Positions 36,515-46,091 are shown, counted from the stretch's first letter. The stretch: DNA of 64,000 nt from Planctomycetota bacterium (GCA_014381825.1 JACNKX010000097.1:124001-188000); one strand, 5' to 3'. The notes: a model not told the origin generated them from the sequence alone. A program made the numbers and translations.

Positions 36515-37531
36515 CTAGCTGTGCGATGAGATTTCATAGGGCCGGACGATCGTGATGACCATTTCGCCTTGAAGCGTAAGTGGAATTGCCCGCCGAGCCA
36601 TAATCATTCCGTCGGTCAACGCTTCCACTGCAACAGGTTCGCGCTCAGGATGTTCGATGCGATGAATCTGGCCGACAGGAGTCCCCTGCTTCACTTCGTC
36701 GCCGAGTTCGCATAGCGGTTCGAATATTCCGCTGGCTGGAGCCATGATGTAGTCTTCGGCCTTGGTCGCTCCGACGATTTCAGATGGTCGTGGTGCTGCA
36801 GAGCCGGACGGCTGCATGATGTTGGCCCAAGCTAACACGTTTTCAATACCTCTCGCCGTGATATCGAGAATTTCCACTCCGAACTGGGACTTGCTCCCCA
36901 TCTCCGTTCCCAGCGTTACTTTCCCCATCTGTTCGGCGAGCGACGGCAGAAGGCCCGCGCCGGCCACGTCTTCGTAAATGAACAAGTAAGGCGCGCCCCA
37001 CGCGAGCCCAGCGTCAATCATCTTTTGCATTTGCTGGCGGTCTGAGACTTCGTGCATGTTCACCGAAGGAAGAAAATGAGTCGAGCTGCCACCGGAATGA
37101 ACATCGACGACCAAGTCAGCAATTGGAAGCAGTGTGGACGATACGTAATGAGCGATCATCCCCGTGATCGTGTCGTTCGGTCGGCCAGGAAATGCGCGGT
37201 TCATGTTACAGCCGTCCAGGGGCGACAATCGAGTGCCGGCTTCGACGGCGGGACGATTGAGCATCGGTACGATAATCACGCGACCTTGAATCTGAACTGG
37301 TTCGAGCTTCCTCGCCAAGTTCATCAAGGCGACAGGACCTTCCAATTCATCGCCGTGATTGCCGCCAAACAGAACGGCAGTCGGACCGTCCCCATTTTTG
37401 ATCACGACGATTGGAATATATCGTTTGGCCCAACCGGACGAATTCGTGGACTGAGGCACGGCCAGATTGCCGAATTGTTTGCCGGACTTATCTAAATCGA
37501 CATCGGTCGTGATCAGACTCTGCATACTCAT
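36515..37531 (-). CDS. Succinylglutamate desuccinylase/aspartoacylase (M14-like) family deacylase
   Basis: 338 residues. A zinc carboxypeptidase-fold deacylase. Zinc site: GGNHGDELEGP (His and Glu) near 56-66 and DVHSGG (His) near 145; substrate-binding NMNRAFPG follows the family pattern. The C-terminal part has a biotinyl-lipoyl-like barrel ending (IMAPASGIFEPLCELGDEVKQGTPVGQIHR), as in DoeB (N-acetyl-L-2,4-diaminobutyrate deacetylase of ectoine breakdown) and similar bacterial proteins. DoeB is the best guess, but no ectoine genes are nearby. Start ATG 37531. Cytoplasmic, with no leader. Confidence 0.82.
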   Translation of the reverse strand: MSMQSLITTDVDLDKSGKQFGNLAVPQSTNSSGWAKRYIPIVVIKNGDGPTAVLFGGNHGDELEGPVALMNLARKLEPVQIQGRVIIVPMLNRPAVEAGTRLSPLDGCNMNRAFPGRPNDTITGMIAHYVSSTLLPIADLVVDVHSGGSSTHFLPSVNMHEVSDRQQMQKMIDAGLAWGAPYLFIYEDVAGAGLLPSLAEQMGKVTLGTEMGSKSQFGVEILDITARGIENVLAWANIMQPSGSAAPRPSEIVGATKAEDYIMAPASGIFEPLCELGDEVKQGTPVGQIHRIEHPEREPVAVEALTDGMIMARRAIPLTLQGEMVITIVRPYEISSHS

Positions 37532-37719
37532 GATTTCGTTGTGCTCCCTTGGATCGCTGGATATTGGACCAGATTGGAAATTCGGAACATCCTGCCAAAA
37601 TGTTGATTCGCGTGGACGGGGAATCGCAATGCCACTAATATATAGGAGTTGCCGGCAACGGCGATCCCTCCTGAGTTTGCGTCAAGCATCCCACCATTCT
37701 CCATTCCTGTTGCGACGAC

Positions 37720-39966
37720 ATGACCTCTCCCGATACAAATCGTTTGAGACGACTGGCACCGCGATCTATGGTTAGCGTGCTCTTGGCAGCTGTTTTGATC
37801 ACAGTTCCTGCCGGAGCGGTGGAAATCGATCGCCCGGTAAGCTTCGTGAACGATGTGGTTCCGGTGTTTACCAAGGCCGGCTGCAACGCAGGCGTTTGCC
37901 ACGCGAAGGCCGGCGGCGGCCAGAATGGCTTTCAACTTTCGTTGCTCGGTTTCGAGCCACAGGAAGACTACGAGCATCTTGTCTTGGAGGGACGCGGACG
38001 CAGGTTGTTTCCCGCTGCTCCTGGTCGAAGTTTGTTGCTGATGAAAGCCGTCGGGCAAGTTCCTCACGGCGGAGGCGTTCGGCTCGATGCAAATTCGGAG
38101 AGCTATGCGATCCTGCATCAGTGGATCCAACAAGGGACACCTCTTGGCAGCGAAGGCGAGTCTGAATTGATATCGATCGAAGTTGAGCCTAGTCGTGGGG
38201 CTGTGAAGCCGCACGGCGAGCAACAACTCCGTTCGTTAGCGCACTACTCCGACGGCACGACGCGTGACATTACGAACTTGGCGCTGTACGAGTGCAACGA
38301 CGATTCGATGGCGGAGGTCACCAGTAAGGGACTTGTGAGAGCGCTTGATATTCCGGGCAAGGTTGCGGTGATGGTCCGTTATCAGGGCAACGTCGCGGTC
38401 TATAGCGCTTCAGTACCGCTTGGTGCTCCCGTCGAACAGCTGCCAGAATCGCGGAACTTTGTCGACGAGCTAGTCTTTGCAAATTTGAAAGAGATCGGAG
38501 TTCCGCCGTCACCGATCTGCGACGACGCGACTTTCTTGCGCCGGGTATCGCTTGATATTGGTGGTCGACTGCCGACCGAAACGGAATCGCGCGAATTCTT
38601 GGCGAGTGCAGATTCGGACAAGCGTGACCACGTGATCGATACTCTGCTACGAAGTCCTGACTACGCCGACTATTTCGCGAACAAGTGGACCTCCTTGCTG
38701 AAGAACCGCCGCGATGATGCGAGCGACATCACATCGAATTTCGCCTTTCACTCGTGGATTCGGGACAGTTTGTTGGCGAACAAGCCGTACGACCAACTTG
38801 TGCGCGAGTTGCTTGCCGCCACTGGCACGGTGATCGCGAATCCTCCCGTGGCCTGGTACAAGCGGGTGAAGGAACCAAAGAATCAAATCGAAGATGTCGC
38901 CCAATTGTTCCTGGGAGTGCGGATGCAGTGTGCTCAATGTCACCATCATCCGTTCGAGCGTTGGAGCCAGGACGATTACTACGGACTGTCGGCCTTCTTC
39001 AGCCAAGTGGGACGCAAGCCGACTGACACTCGCGGCGAGGATCAGATTTTTCATCAACGCGGAAGTGCGGGCGCTAAGAATCCAAGGTCCGGCCAGACCG
39101 TGAAGCCGGCGGCGCTTGGAGACGATGTCGGCGAGATTGCGCCTGCCGAAGATCCACGCTTGCGGTTGGCAGATTGGATGAGTAGCGAATCGAATCCGTT
39201 TTTTGCCAAAGCCCTAGTCAATCGCTATTGGAAGCACTTCTTCAAGCGCGGTCTGATCGAGCCTGAAGACGATATCCGTGATACGAATCCACCGACGAAT
39301 CCAGAACTGCTTGCGGCGTTAGAGCATCATTTCCGCGCGAGTGGTTTCGATTTGAAGGAATTGGTTCGAGTGATGACGAGTTCGAATGCCTATCAGCTGA
39401 GCGCGATGCCAAACGAACACAATCTCGCGGATCGTCAGAACTACTCGCGATACTACCCAAAGCGATTGCAGGCTGAAGTGATCCTGGATGCGATTGATTA
39501 CTTGACCGGCGCCAGTACATCGTTCGCGAACTTGCCGGCAGGTACGCGAGCAGTTGCCTTGCCGGACAATAGCTATAACAATTCATCGCCTTTTCTTCGC
39601 GTCTTCGGACGCCCGGAAAGCACAAGCGTTTGTGAGTGCGAACGCGTTCAATCTGCCAGCCTCGCACAGAGCTTGCATATGCTCAACGCTTCCGACATCA
39701 AGGGGAAGCTTGCGACGAGTAATGGCCGCGCCGATCGGTTGGCCAAAGAAGAGAAGCCCGACGCTGAGAAGATCACCGAACTTTATATAACTGCGTTTTC
39801 CCGTGAGCCGCGGGAGGATGAATTGAAAACAGCGGTTGACTACCTATTGGAAGAGCGTCTAGATGCGGACGGCAAATCGATCGACAAAGCGACCGCCGCT
39901 CGAGAGAACTTCCAAGATCTTGTCTGGGCGCTGATTAACACGAAAGAATTCTTGTTCAATCATTGA
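37720..39966 (+). CDS. CX4CH-type DUF1549-DUF1553 exported protein with Ig-like domain
   Basis: 748 residues. Signal region about 17-34 (MVSVLLAAVLITVPAGA). At 55-61 the sequence CNAGVCH is a CX4CH variant, in the position of the usual CxxCH of other family members. A BIG2-type Ig-like domain lies at about 150-235 (SIEVEPSRGAVKPHGEQQLRSL...YSDGTTRDIT). DUF1549 spans about 250-420 and holds a normal CAQCHHHP near 404. DUF1553 follows from about 490 (DWMSSESNPFFAKALVNRYWKHFF, NPPTNPELLAALEHHF). Shorter than its paralogues because there is no LamG insert. Two genes follow closely: the PPC protein (14 bp) and a DUF1501 (overlap). Confidence 0.9.
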   Translation: MTSPDTNRLRRLAPRSMVSVLLAAVLITVPAGAVEIDRPVSFVNDVVPVFTKAGCNAGVCHAKAGGGQNGFQLSLLGFEPQEDYEHLVLEGRGRRLFPAAPGRSLLLMKAVGQVPHGGGVRLDANSESYAILHQWIQQGTPLGSEGESELISIEVEPSRGAVKPHGEQQLRSLAHYSDGTTRDITNLALYECNDDSMAEVTSKGLVRALDIPGKVAVMVRYQGNVAVYSASVPLGAPVEQLPESRNFVDELVFANLKEIGVPPSPICDDATFLRRVSLDIGGRLPTETESREFLASADSDKRDHVIDTLLRSPDYADYFANKWTSLLKNRRDDASDITSNFAFHSWIRDSLLANKPYDQLVRELLAATGTVIANPPVAWYKRVKEPKNQIEDVAQLFLGVRMQCAQCHHHPFERWSQDDYYGLSAFFSQVGRKPTDTRGEDQIFHQRGSAGAKNPRSGQTVKPAALGDDVGEIAPAEDPRLRLADWMSSESNPFFAKALVNRYWKHFFKRGLIEPEDDIRDTNPPTNPELLAALEHHFRASGFDLKELVRVMTSSNAYQLSAMPNEHNLADRQNYSRYYPKRLQAEVILDAIDYLTGASTSFANLPAGTRAVALPDNSYNNSSPFLRVFGRPESTSVCECERVQSASLAQSLHMLNASDIKGKLATSNGRADRLAKEEKPDAEKITELYITAFSREPREDELKTAVDYLLEERLDADGKSIDKATAARENFQDLVWALINTKEFLFNH

Positions 39967-39980
39967 AGTGTGAGTTGAAG

Positions 39981-42260
39981 ATGACGTTAACACAAAGATG
40001 TGAGCGATGGCCCTCTATGACGGTTCGTGTGAGTTTCGTGATCGCACTGCTGTGCGTTTCGTCAACCGTTTCAGCCCAGTCCGTCTGTCTTCCGGCTCCT
40101 CGGCTCCTGACGACGATGCCGATGGGCGGTCAGGTCGGAACGGAGCTTGAAGTCGTGATTACCGGTGAGTACATCGAAGATGTCGAACAATTGCTCTTCT
40201 CGAACGCGGCAATCACCGCCAAGCCAAAGCTTGGTGAGGACGGAAAGCCCGTGTCGAACAGATTCGTTGTGTCGATCGCGTCTGACTGCCCACTTGGTAT
40301 TCACGAAGCGCGAGTCATGTCGCGGCTTGGTATTTCATCGTCTCGCGTCTTTTCAGTTGGTATGCTGCCCGAAGTGACGCAGGAAAAAGTTAGTACAACG
40401 GTCGCTGACGCGATGCCGCTCGCAGTGAATTCCATCTGCAACGCGACCCTGCCAGTGCGAGCTGCCAACCACTATTCGGTTGAAGCGAAGAAAGGGCAAC
40501 GACTGCTCGTCGACTGTGCCGCAAAAGGCATCGATTCGAAGATGAATCCGGTGCTGATCGTTGCGGATGCCGAAGGACGTGACTTAGTTGTTGAACGTCG
40601 CGGCGGCGCCCTAGATTTCACGGTTCCCGACGACGGTACGTATGTCATTAAAGTGCATGAGCTGACTTTCAACGGAGGCGCGACGCACTTCTATCGTTTG
40701 GCCGTGCAAGAAGTTGCTGCTGATGCGTCTGTCACACGGTTGCCGAGTACGCGATCGGTCAGTTCCTTCTCGTGGCCTCCAGCCAACTTTGCACAACAGG
40801 AGGCCTCGCCGGAGAGCGAGCCGAACAACAAGCATGCGCAAGCCCAGAAGGTCTCGTTGCCTTGTGACATCTCCGGCAGCTTCTATCCGGCTGCTGACGT
40901 TGATACGTTCGAATTCACAGCGAAGAAGGGTGACGTCTGGTGGGTAGAAGTTGCATCCGAGCGACTCGGTCGACCCACTGACGCTTCTATCATCGTTCAA
41001 CGCGTCACTGGTGAAGGTGCGGACGAGCAGTTAACCGATGTCATCGAACTGTCCGACATCGCGAGTCCCGTTAAACGATCGAGTAACGGCTACGCGTATG
41101 ACGGTCCACCCTACAACGCCGGTTCTTCCGACATTCTAGGCAAAGTAGATATCAAAGAAGATGGACTCTATCGCCTGCAACTGTCGGATTTGTTTGGCGG
41201 AACGCGGAATGATCCTCGCAATGAATACCGATTGATCATCCGCAAAGCCGCTCCCGATTTCGCGCTCGTCGCGTGGGCGTTACACATGGAGTTGCGGAAC
41301 GGTGATCGCAACGCTTTGTCCAAGCCGATTGCGCTACGCGGTGGCGCGACGATGGCTTTCGAGGTTATCGTTGTACGACGCGATGGTTTTGATGCAGAGA
41401 TCGAACTATCGATGGAAGGTCTGCCAGGCGGAGTGACTTCTGCTGGATTAAAGATCCCGGCCGGCAAGACGCGGGGCATCATGTTGCTCTCGGCGCGTCA
41501 AGACGCTCCACGCGGCATGCAGATTGCCAAGTTCGTCGGGCGCGGCGTGATTGAAGGCAAAGAAGTCGTTCGCCCTTGCCAAATGGCTTCGATGGCATGG
41601 CCGGTGGCGAATGCGTGGTCCGAGATTCCGGCTCCACGCTTGCTGGTCGACGTGCCAGTGTCGGTCGGCGGTTCCGAGTTTGCACCGATTTCCATCGCTG
41701 CTACGGAAAGTAAGGTTTGGGAGGCTGCGGTCGGCGCCACTTTGAAGATTCCACTTACACACATCCGTCGCGAAGAGTTCTCCGGCCCGACTATGGGACT
41801 GAAGACCTTCGGCACAGGTTTCGAGGGAGCGGCGAAGTTCGACGTGTCGTTAAAAACTGACCAGTCGGAAGCTATTCTCGATTTGGCCGCAATGAAGACG
41901 CCACCGGGCGACTATCTCATCGCTTTCTATGGCAGTGCCGTCGCGAAATATCGATATAATCCAGAGGCGGTGACGGCTGCTGAGTTTGCTCACACACGAG
42001 CCCAGCAGGAAGTTGCCGCTGTCGCGAAGGAGGCCGAGCGGCTCGCACAGGAAGCGAAAGCCGCCTCGGGAGAAGCGAAGTCTGCGGCAGAGGCAACGGC
42101 CCCGACGATTGCCGAAAAGAAGAAAGTCGCCGACGCTGCGCTGGCTGCTGCCGCGAAGCGTGTTCAAGACGCGAAAAAACAATCGCAGCCAAAAGACATT
42201 GTCGATATCATAGTGTCCGAACCTATTGCCATTCGCATTAAGCCTGCCGAGACAAAATGA
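39981..42260 (+). CDS. Secreted PPC-domain protein with charged helical C-terminus
   Basis: About 759 residues. ATG 39981 is 14 bp after the upstream stop; ATG 40017 (MTVRVSFVIALLCVSSTVSA) gives a tidier signal peptide and may be the true start. After an Ig/IPT-like N-terminal domain (TTMPMGGQVGTELEVVITGEYI) come two bacterial pre-peptidase C-terminal (PPC) domains: around 160-260 (VPDDGTYVIKVHEL) and around 300-420 (DVDTFEFTAKKGDVWWVEVASE). A beta-rich middle is followed by an Ala/Glu/Lys-rich coiled coil (about 670-740). No protease site was found. It probably acts as an extracellular adhesion or scaffold partner. Its stop overlaps the following DUF1501 start (ATGA). Confidence 0.8.
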   Translation: MTLTQRCERWPSMTVRVSFVIALLCVSSTVSAQSVCLPAPRLLTTMPMGGQVGTELEVVITGEYIEDVEQLLFSNAAITAKPKLGEDGKPVSNRFVVSIASDCPLGIHEARVMSRLGISSSRVFSVGMLPEVTQEKVSTTVADAMPLAVNSICNATLPVRAANHYSVEAKKGQRLLVDCAAKGIDSKMNPVLIVADAEGRDLVVERRGGALDFTVPDDGTYVIKVHELTFNGGATHFYRLAVQEVAADASVTRLPSTRSVSSFSWPPANFAQQEASPESEPNNKHAQAQKVSLPCDISGSFYPAADVDTFEFTAKKGDVWWVEVASERLGRPTDASIIVQRVTGEGADEQLTDVIELSDIASPVKRSSNGYAYDGPPYNAGSSDILGKVDIKEDGLYRLQLSDLFGGTRNDPRNEYRLIIRKAAPDFALVAWALHMELRNGDRNALSKPIALRGGATMAFEVIVVRRDGFDAEIELSMEGLPGGVTSAGLKIPAGKTRGIMLLSARQDAPRGMQIAKFVGRGVIEGKEVVRPCQMASMAWPVANAWSEIPAPRLLVDVPVSVGGSEFAPISIAATESKVWEAAVGATLKIPLTHIRREEFSGPTMGLKTFGTGFEGAAKFDVSLKTDQSEAILDLAAMKTPPGDYLIAFYGSAVAKYRYNPEAVTAAEFAHTRAQQEVAAVAKEAERLAQEAKAASGEAKSAAEATAPTIAEKKKVADAALAAAAKRVQDAKKQSQPKDIVDIIVSEPIAIRIKPAETK

Positions 42261-43711
42261 GCAAATCACAAACAGCTTCATCGCACGCAAGTTGCATTGG
42301 CCCGAACAATCTGGGCCCCGGCAGCCGCCGCAGTTTTATGCGCCTCGGAATTGCTGGGTTTGCCAGTATGAGCCTGCCTGGAGTCATGCGTCTTCAAGCC
42401 GCTAGTCCGGTGACCAGCGCTAACAGTTCGAGCAATGAACGCGAGAAGACGGCAGTGATCATGGTTTGGAAGCCGGGCGGCTGCTCGCATATCGATACCT
42501 ATGATCCCAAGCCGCTGGCTGGCAGCGAGTATCGTGGCCCCTTCAGCACGATCCCGACCAAGGTGCCCGGGATGCAGTTTACCGAACTGCTGCCACGGCA
42601 AGCGAAAATCGCCGACAAGTTCACCATTCTTCGCAGCATGTATCAAGGTGCCGGAGGCCACCCGGCTGGTTCCATGCAGCTGTTGTCAGGCGATTCCGAC
42701 ACGCGCGACAAACCGAAGCCGCGGTTGCCTGATTGGATGGCAGTCACGAATTACCTTCGGGCTCAGGAAGGTCCACGGACGAATCCACTGCCGGCTTATG
42801 TCGGTGTGAACCCGCCCACTTCGTATAACGGTCCCGCCTATCTTGGCGATGCCTACTCGCCTTTCTCGGTGACGGGCGATCCCAACTCGCCGAACTTTGT
42901 CGTGCCCAACATCGGGCTTACCGATCAAAACGAGACAAAGAGGCTTGCGCGTCGTGCGACATTGCGTCAGAAGCTGGATACGATCGAACGTGCGTTTGAT
43001 CAGCAAGGTGAACTTGGCGCGCTCGATGAGTTCGAGACGCAAGCAATGACGTTGTTGACGAACCCTCGTACGAAGGACGCGTTTGACTTGAGCCAAGAAG
43101 ACGACCGTACTCGAGATCGCTATGGGCGAAACACGTGGGGGCAACAGTTGCTGCTGGCGCGTCGGTTGGTTGAAGCGGGAGTTGAAGTTCTCACGAGCAG
43201 TCTTCGAGGTCCGCTGTGTGGCCGCGTGAACAATTGGGACGATCACGCCGTCAATCATCATGTTTTCGATGCGCTGCGATTCCGCGCGGATGCTTACGAT
43301 CAAGCGGTTACGGCACTGATCGAGGATATTCACGAACGTGGCTTGGACAAGCGAGTACTCGTTGTCGTTACAGGCGAATTCGGTCGAACTCCAAAGATCA
43401 GCCATCAGCCGAGCACCGGAGTTGGAAACGCGAGTGCGCCGGCTGGCACGAAGCAGCCTGGAAGAGATCATTGGCCGCGAGCGTTTTCGAATCTATGGGC
43501 CGGCGGTGGCATTGAAACTGGGCGTTTCATCGGTGCCACCGATAAACGAGGCGAAGACTCCGTTGAACGCCGTTGCGGCCCTGGTGAGTTCCTGTCGACG
43601 ATCTATCATCATCTAGGAATTGATTCGTCGAATGTACTGATCAAAGACTTTAACGGACGACCGACGCCCATCGTCGATCATGGCAGGCCCATCCCGGAGT
43701 TGATCAGTTAG
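42257..43711 (+). CDS. DUF1501 family protein (third gene of the CX4CH operon)
   Basis: 484 residues. Leader GSRRSFMRLGIAGFASMSLPGVMRL is Tat-like. DUF1501 landmarks: MVWKPGGCSHIDTYDPKPLAG near 72-95, [57 protein letters not shown], and a split motif GRDHWPRAFSNLWAGGG. A run of about 25 residues rich in Gly, Pro and Ala (from HQPSTG to KQPGRD) separates GRTP from GRDHWP and is longer than in the paralogues. Start ATG 42257 overlaps the PPC gene stop, giving strong translational coupling. The gene ends before a compound repeat and a sulfatase. Confidence 0.92.
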   Translation: MSKSQTASSHASCIGPNNLGPGSRRSFMRLGIAGFASMSLPGVMRLQAASPVTSANSSSNEREKTAVIMVWKPGGCSHIDTYDPKPLAGSEYRGPFSTIPTKVPGMQFTELLPRQAKIADKFTILRSMYQGAGGHPAGSMQLLSGDSDTRDKPKPRLPDWMAVTNYLRAQEGPRTNPLPAYVGVNPPTSYNGPAYLGDAYSPFSVTGDPNSPNFVVPNIGLTDQNETKRLARRATLRQKLDTIERAFDQQGELGALDEFETQAMTLLTNPRTKDAFDLSQEDDRTRDRYGRNTWGQQLLLARRLVEAGVEVLTSSLRGPLCGRVNNWDDHAVNHHVFDALRFRADAYDQAVTALIEDIHERGLDKRVLVVVTGEFGRTPKISHQPSTGVGNASAPAGTKQPGRDHWPRAFSNLWAGGGIETGRFIGATDKRGEDSVERRCGPGEFLSTIYHHLGIDSSNVLIKDFNGRPTPIVDHGRPIPELIS

Positions 43712-43736
43712 CCGATCGTTTGTGACTTGCTTTCAC

Positions 43737-43862
43737 TAAGAACGTGTTTTGAAGTACGTAGCGGAAGTCGTGAGACTTCCGAAGCAGCGCGGAAACTCTC
43801 TGAATTCTCACGAATTCCGCTACAAACACGATGTACGCATTCAATTCCAAAACACGCTCTAA
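43737..43862. repeat. Nested palindromic element upstream of the sulfatase
   Basis: Outer arms TAAGAACGTGTTTTGAA (43737-43753) and TTCCAAAACACGCTCTAA (43845-43862) are near-reverse-complements. Inside are perfect arms GTAGCGGAA/TTCCGCTAC (43758-43766 and 43815-43823) and a hairpin GGAAGTC/GACTTCC (43763-43769 and 43774-43780). The outer motif recurs at 36481-36495. It overlaps the 5' part of the frame open from ATG 43831, which argues for a later start of the sulfatase. Confidence 0.7.
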
Positions 43863-43869
43863 GGCCAAC

Positions 43870-45426
43870 GTGAATCTACGGACCGTCGCTTCTCGATTCG
43901 TTCTCTCAATCGGGATCGTCATTCTTTGTCGGGGCGCACTAGCTGACGTTCAAACGGAACGTCCAAATATCCTTTTCATCATGACCGACCAGCACCGATG
44001 GGATTGCATCGGTGCGAATGGCAATCGGCTGATCAAGACTCCAAATCTCGATCGCCTTGCAGCGGCCGGTGCGAACTTCACGCACTTCTTTGTGCAAGCT
44101 CCGGTGTGTGTGCCGTCACGAGCCAGTTTCTTCACTGGACGATATCCGCACTCCCATCGGAACCGAGTCAACTACACGCCACTGGATCGCGGCGAGGTAC
44201 TCATGCAGCATCGGCTGCGCGAAGCTGGTTATGCGACGGCGTCGGTTGGCAAGCTTCACTACCACCCGCCGAACGTGACGGAAGCCAAGCGTACGGGATT
44301 CGATTTCGTCGAGCTTCACGATGCCGTTCCACAATTGGATCGCTTCTCCGATTACGCTGCTTGGCGAAAGATTCATGACCCGCAGGCCACGCTCCCCCAT
44401 CGCGCGTTGGCAAAAGATATTCCTCAAGGGAAGAATCCTTTTCGCCAAGCGATTGACGAGAAGTATTCAGAGACGACTTGGGCTGGCGAGCGAACTCGGC
44501 ATTACATTCGTCAGCTTGCAGCTGGCGAACAGCCGTTCTTCATATTCAGCTCATTCTGGAAGCCACATTCACCGTTCGAAGTGCCGCAATCATTTGACGC
44601 AATGTATGACGACATTGAAATTCCGCTGCCCGACCAAATGACGTTGGACGAGATCATGCGACTCCCGCCACCGCTGCGCAAGTTGATCTTGCGTTTTCGA
44701 CCATCGTACGACCTTGATCGCGAACGACTGCAATGGATGTATCGCAGTTACTACGGAGCGATCAGCCACATCGACCGCGAGATTGGGGCGATTCTGGCCG
44801 CGCTGGATGACGCCGGTGTGGCTGATAACACGATTGTCGTCTTCAGTTCCGATCATGGCGACCAATTGCTGGAACATGGTCTGATGGGAAAAAACTGCTT
44901 CTTCGAGGCATCCGTTCGCGTTCCATTTATCGTTCGATTTCCCGATCACGTGCGCCCGGCGCAGTATGAAGAACTCGTCGAGTCGGTTGACTTGCTGCCA
45001 ACTTTGTTTGAGCTGGCTGGTCTCCCCGAACCATATTCAAATCAAGGCCGAAGTCTCGTGGGACTGATCTCGGGCGACGGAAGTGACTACACACCGCGCG
45101 AGGTCGTCTTCAGCGAGAACATTATCCCGGAAGTGATCACGGGCGGTCGCGATGAGTTCGAATTTATCAAGGGTGAAGGAATTCGCGGCATCCGACATCC
45201 CGACGCGAAGATGGTCCGCACTCGTCGATGGAAATACGTCTACTATCCTGAAGGCTTTGCGGAGCTATACGATCTTGAGGCTGATCCGCATGAGATGACA
45301 AACCTTGCCGAGGATATGAAATATCGAGAGCAGGTCTACGAAATGAAAGATCACTTGCTACGCTGGCTGACCACGGCAGACGAACCCGATCAAATTGCAC
45401 CGCGCTGGCTGCGTCCAACTCGTTGA
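43870..45426 (+). CDS. Arylsulfatase-family sulfatase (type I, Cys-type)
   Basis: About 518 residues from GTG 43870. Hydrolyses sulfate esters, in marine planctomycetes often of algal polysaccharides. The signature CVPSRASFFTGR has the Cys at residue 80 (43870 numbering) that is oxidised to formylglycine. Metal ligands are seen in NILFIMTDQHRWD and VVFSSDHGDQLLEHG. The leader NLRTVASRFVLSIGIVILCRGALA is a signal peptide. An ATG at 43831 would add 13 residues but lies in a dispersed palindromic element; GTG has AAGG a few bases upstream. It follows the PPC/DUF1501 operon on the same strand. The enzyme needs a maturase, not obvious in this window. Confidence 0.93.
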   Translation: MNLRTVASRFVLSIGIVILCRGALADVQTERPNILFIMTDQHRWDCIGANGNRLIKTPNLDRLAAAGANFTHFFVQAPVCVPSRASFFTGRYPHSHRNRVNYTPLDRGEVLMQHRLREAGYATASVGKLHYHPPNVTEAKRTGFDFVELHDAVPQLDRFSDYAAWRKIHDPQATLPHRALAKDIPQGKNPFRQAIDEKYSETTWAGERTRHYIRQLAAGEQPFFIFSSFWKPHSPFEVPQSFDAMYDDIEIPLPDQMTLDEIMRLPPPLRKLILRFRPSYDLDRERLQWMYRSYYGAISHIDREIGAILAALDDAGVADNTIVVFSSDHGDQLLEHGLMGKNCFFEASVRVPFIVRFPDHVRPAQYEELVESVDLLPTLFELAGLPEPYSNQGRSLVGLISGDGSDYTPREVVFSENIIPEVITGGRDEFEFIKGEGIRGIRHPDAKMVRTRRWKYVYYPEGFAELYDLEADPHEMTNLAEDMKYREQVYEMKDHLLRWLTTADEPDQIAPRWLRPTR

Positions 45427-45515
45427 TCACAATTACTGCTGATGTCGCAAGACATCCATCCGCCAATTACGACGGGTAAACTAATCTTGGATCTGTTTGA
45501 GTAACGCTCGACCGC

Positions 45516-46091
45516 TTACTTCTTACTGGCAACCTTTTCTTTGACGTCGACATTGTCCGTTTCGAGCAACGCAGCGACTTTTTCAGAAACCTTGTTGGCC
45601 AGCAAGCCGCTGGGATCGCAACCGGCGGCAATTGAACGAATCTTGCCTCCCTTTTCAATCAAGAAATTTGTTGGCATCGTCTTCGTTTGGAACACTTTCC
45701 AGCTTTCGCCTTTCGTGTCGACGGCGTACAGCATCTTCAGCTTCTTTTCCTTGACGTAGGCCTCGACCTTTTCGTCCGGTTCGCGGAAGATCGCCAAGCT
45801 GGTCAATCCTTTGCCTTCGTAGGCCTTGTCCAACGCCTGGAAGTAGGCCAGCTCTTTGTCACAGCCGGAACAACCGCAAGTCAGTCGTACCAATACCGGG
45901 CCCTTGTTCGTAAGCTTGGCCAGATTGATTTCGTTCCCTTCGGCGTCCTTGATCTTGAACACGGGCGCCTGGGCACCGATAAGCACTGTTTTCGCTTCTT
46001 CTGTTTCCTTGGCGACCTTTTGTTTTTCATCGGCTTGCAAAGCGAGTGGGGCGATGACCAACAAAGCTACCGTCAACAATTGCGATCTCAT
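45516..46091 (-). CDS. Secreted thioredoxin-fold (redoxin/TlpA-like) protein
   Basis: 191 residues. Signal peptide (LLTVALLVIAPLALQA, cleavage before DEKQ). The thioredoxin-like fold follows: IGAQAPVFKIKDAEGNEINL, then the active-site region LTCGCSGCDKE with Cys72, Cys74 and Cys77, so a CSGC pair preceded by an extra Cys. Cis-Pro is in TKTMPTNFLI. The extra Cys two residues before the CxxC is unusual for TlpA/ResA-type proteins. It probably reduces or makes disulfides in exported proteins or handles heme-ligation Cys residues of the PSCyt1 proteins (inference). Start ATG 46091 has GGAG six bases upstream; the longer frame to 46193 is less likely. Confidence 0.8.
   Translation of the reverse strand: MRSQLLTVALLVIAPLALQADEKQKVAKETEEAKTVLIGAQAPVFKIKDAEGNEINLAKLTNKGPVLVRLTCGCSGCDKELAYFQALDKAYEGKGLTSLAIFREPDEKVEAYVKEKKLKMLYAVDTKGESWKVFQTKTMPTNFLIEKGGKIRSIAAGCDPSGLLANKVSEKVAALLETDNVDVKEKVASKK

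Noticed and set aside
43831-43869. Upstream ATG start of the sulfatase
   Set aside because: The 13 codons lie inside a dispersed palindromic element and have no ribosome site; GTG 43870 yields a normal signal peptide. Kept as an alternative only.
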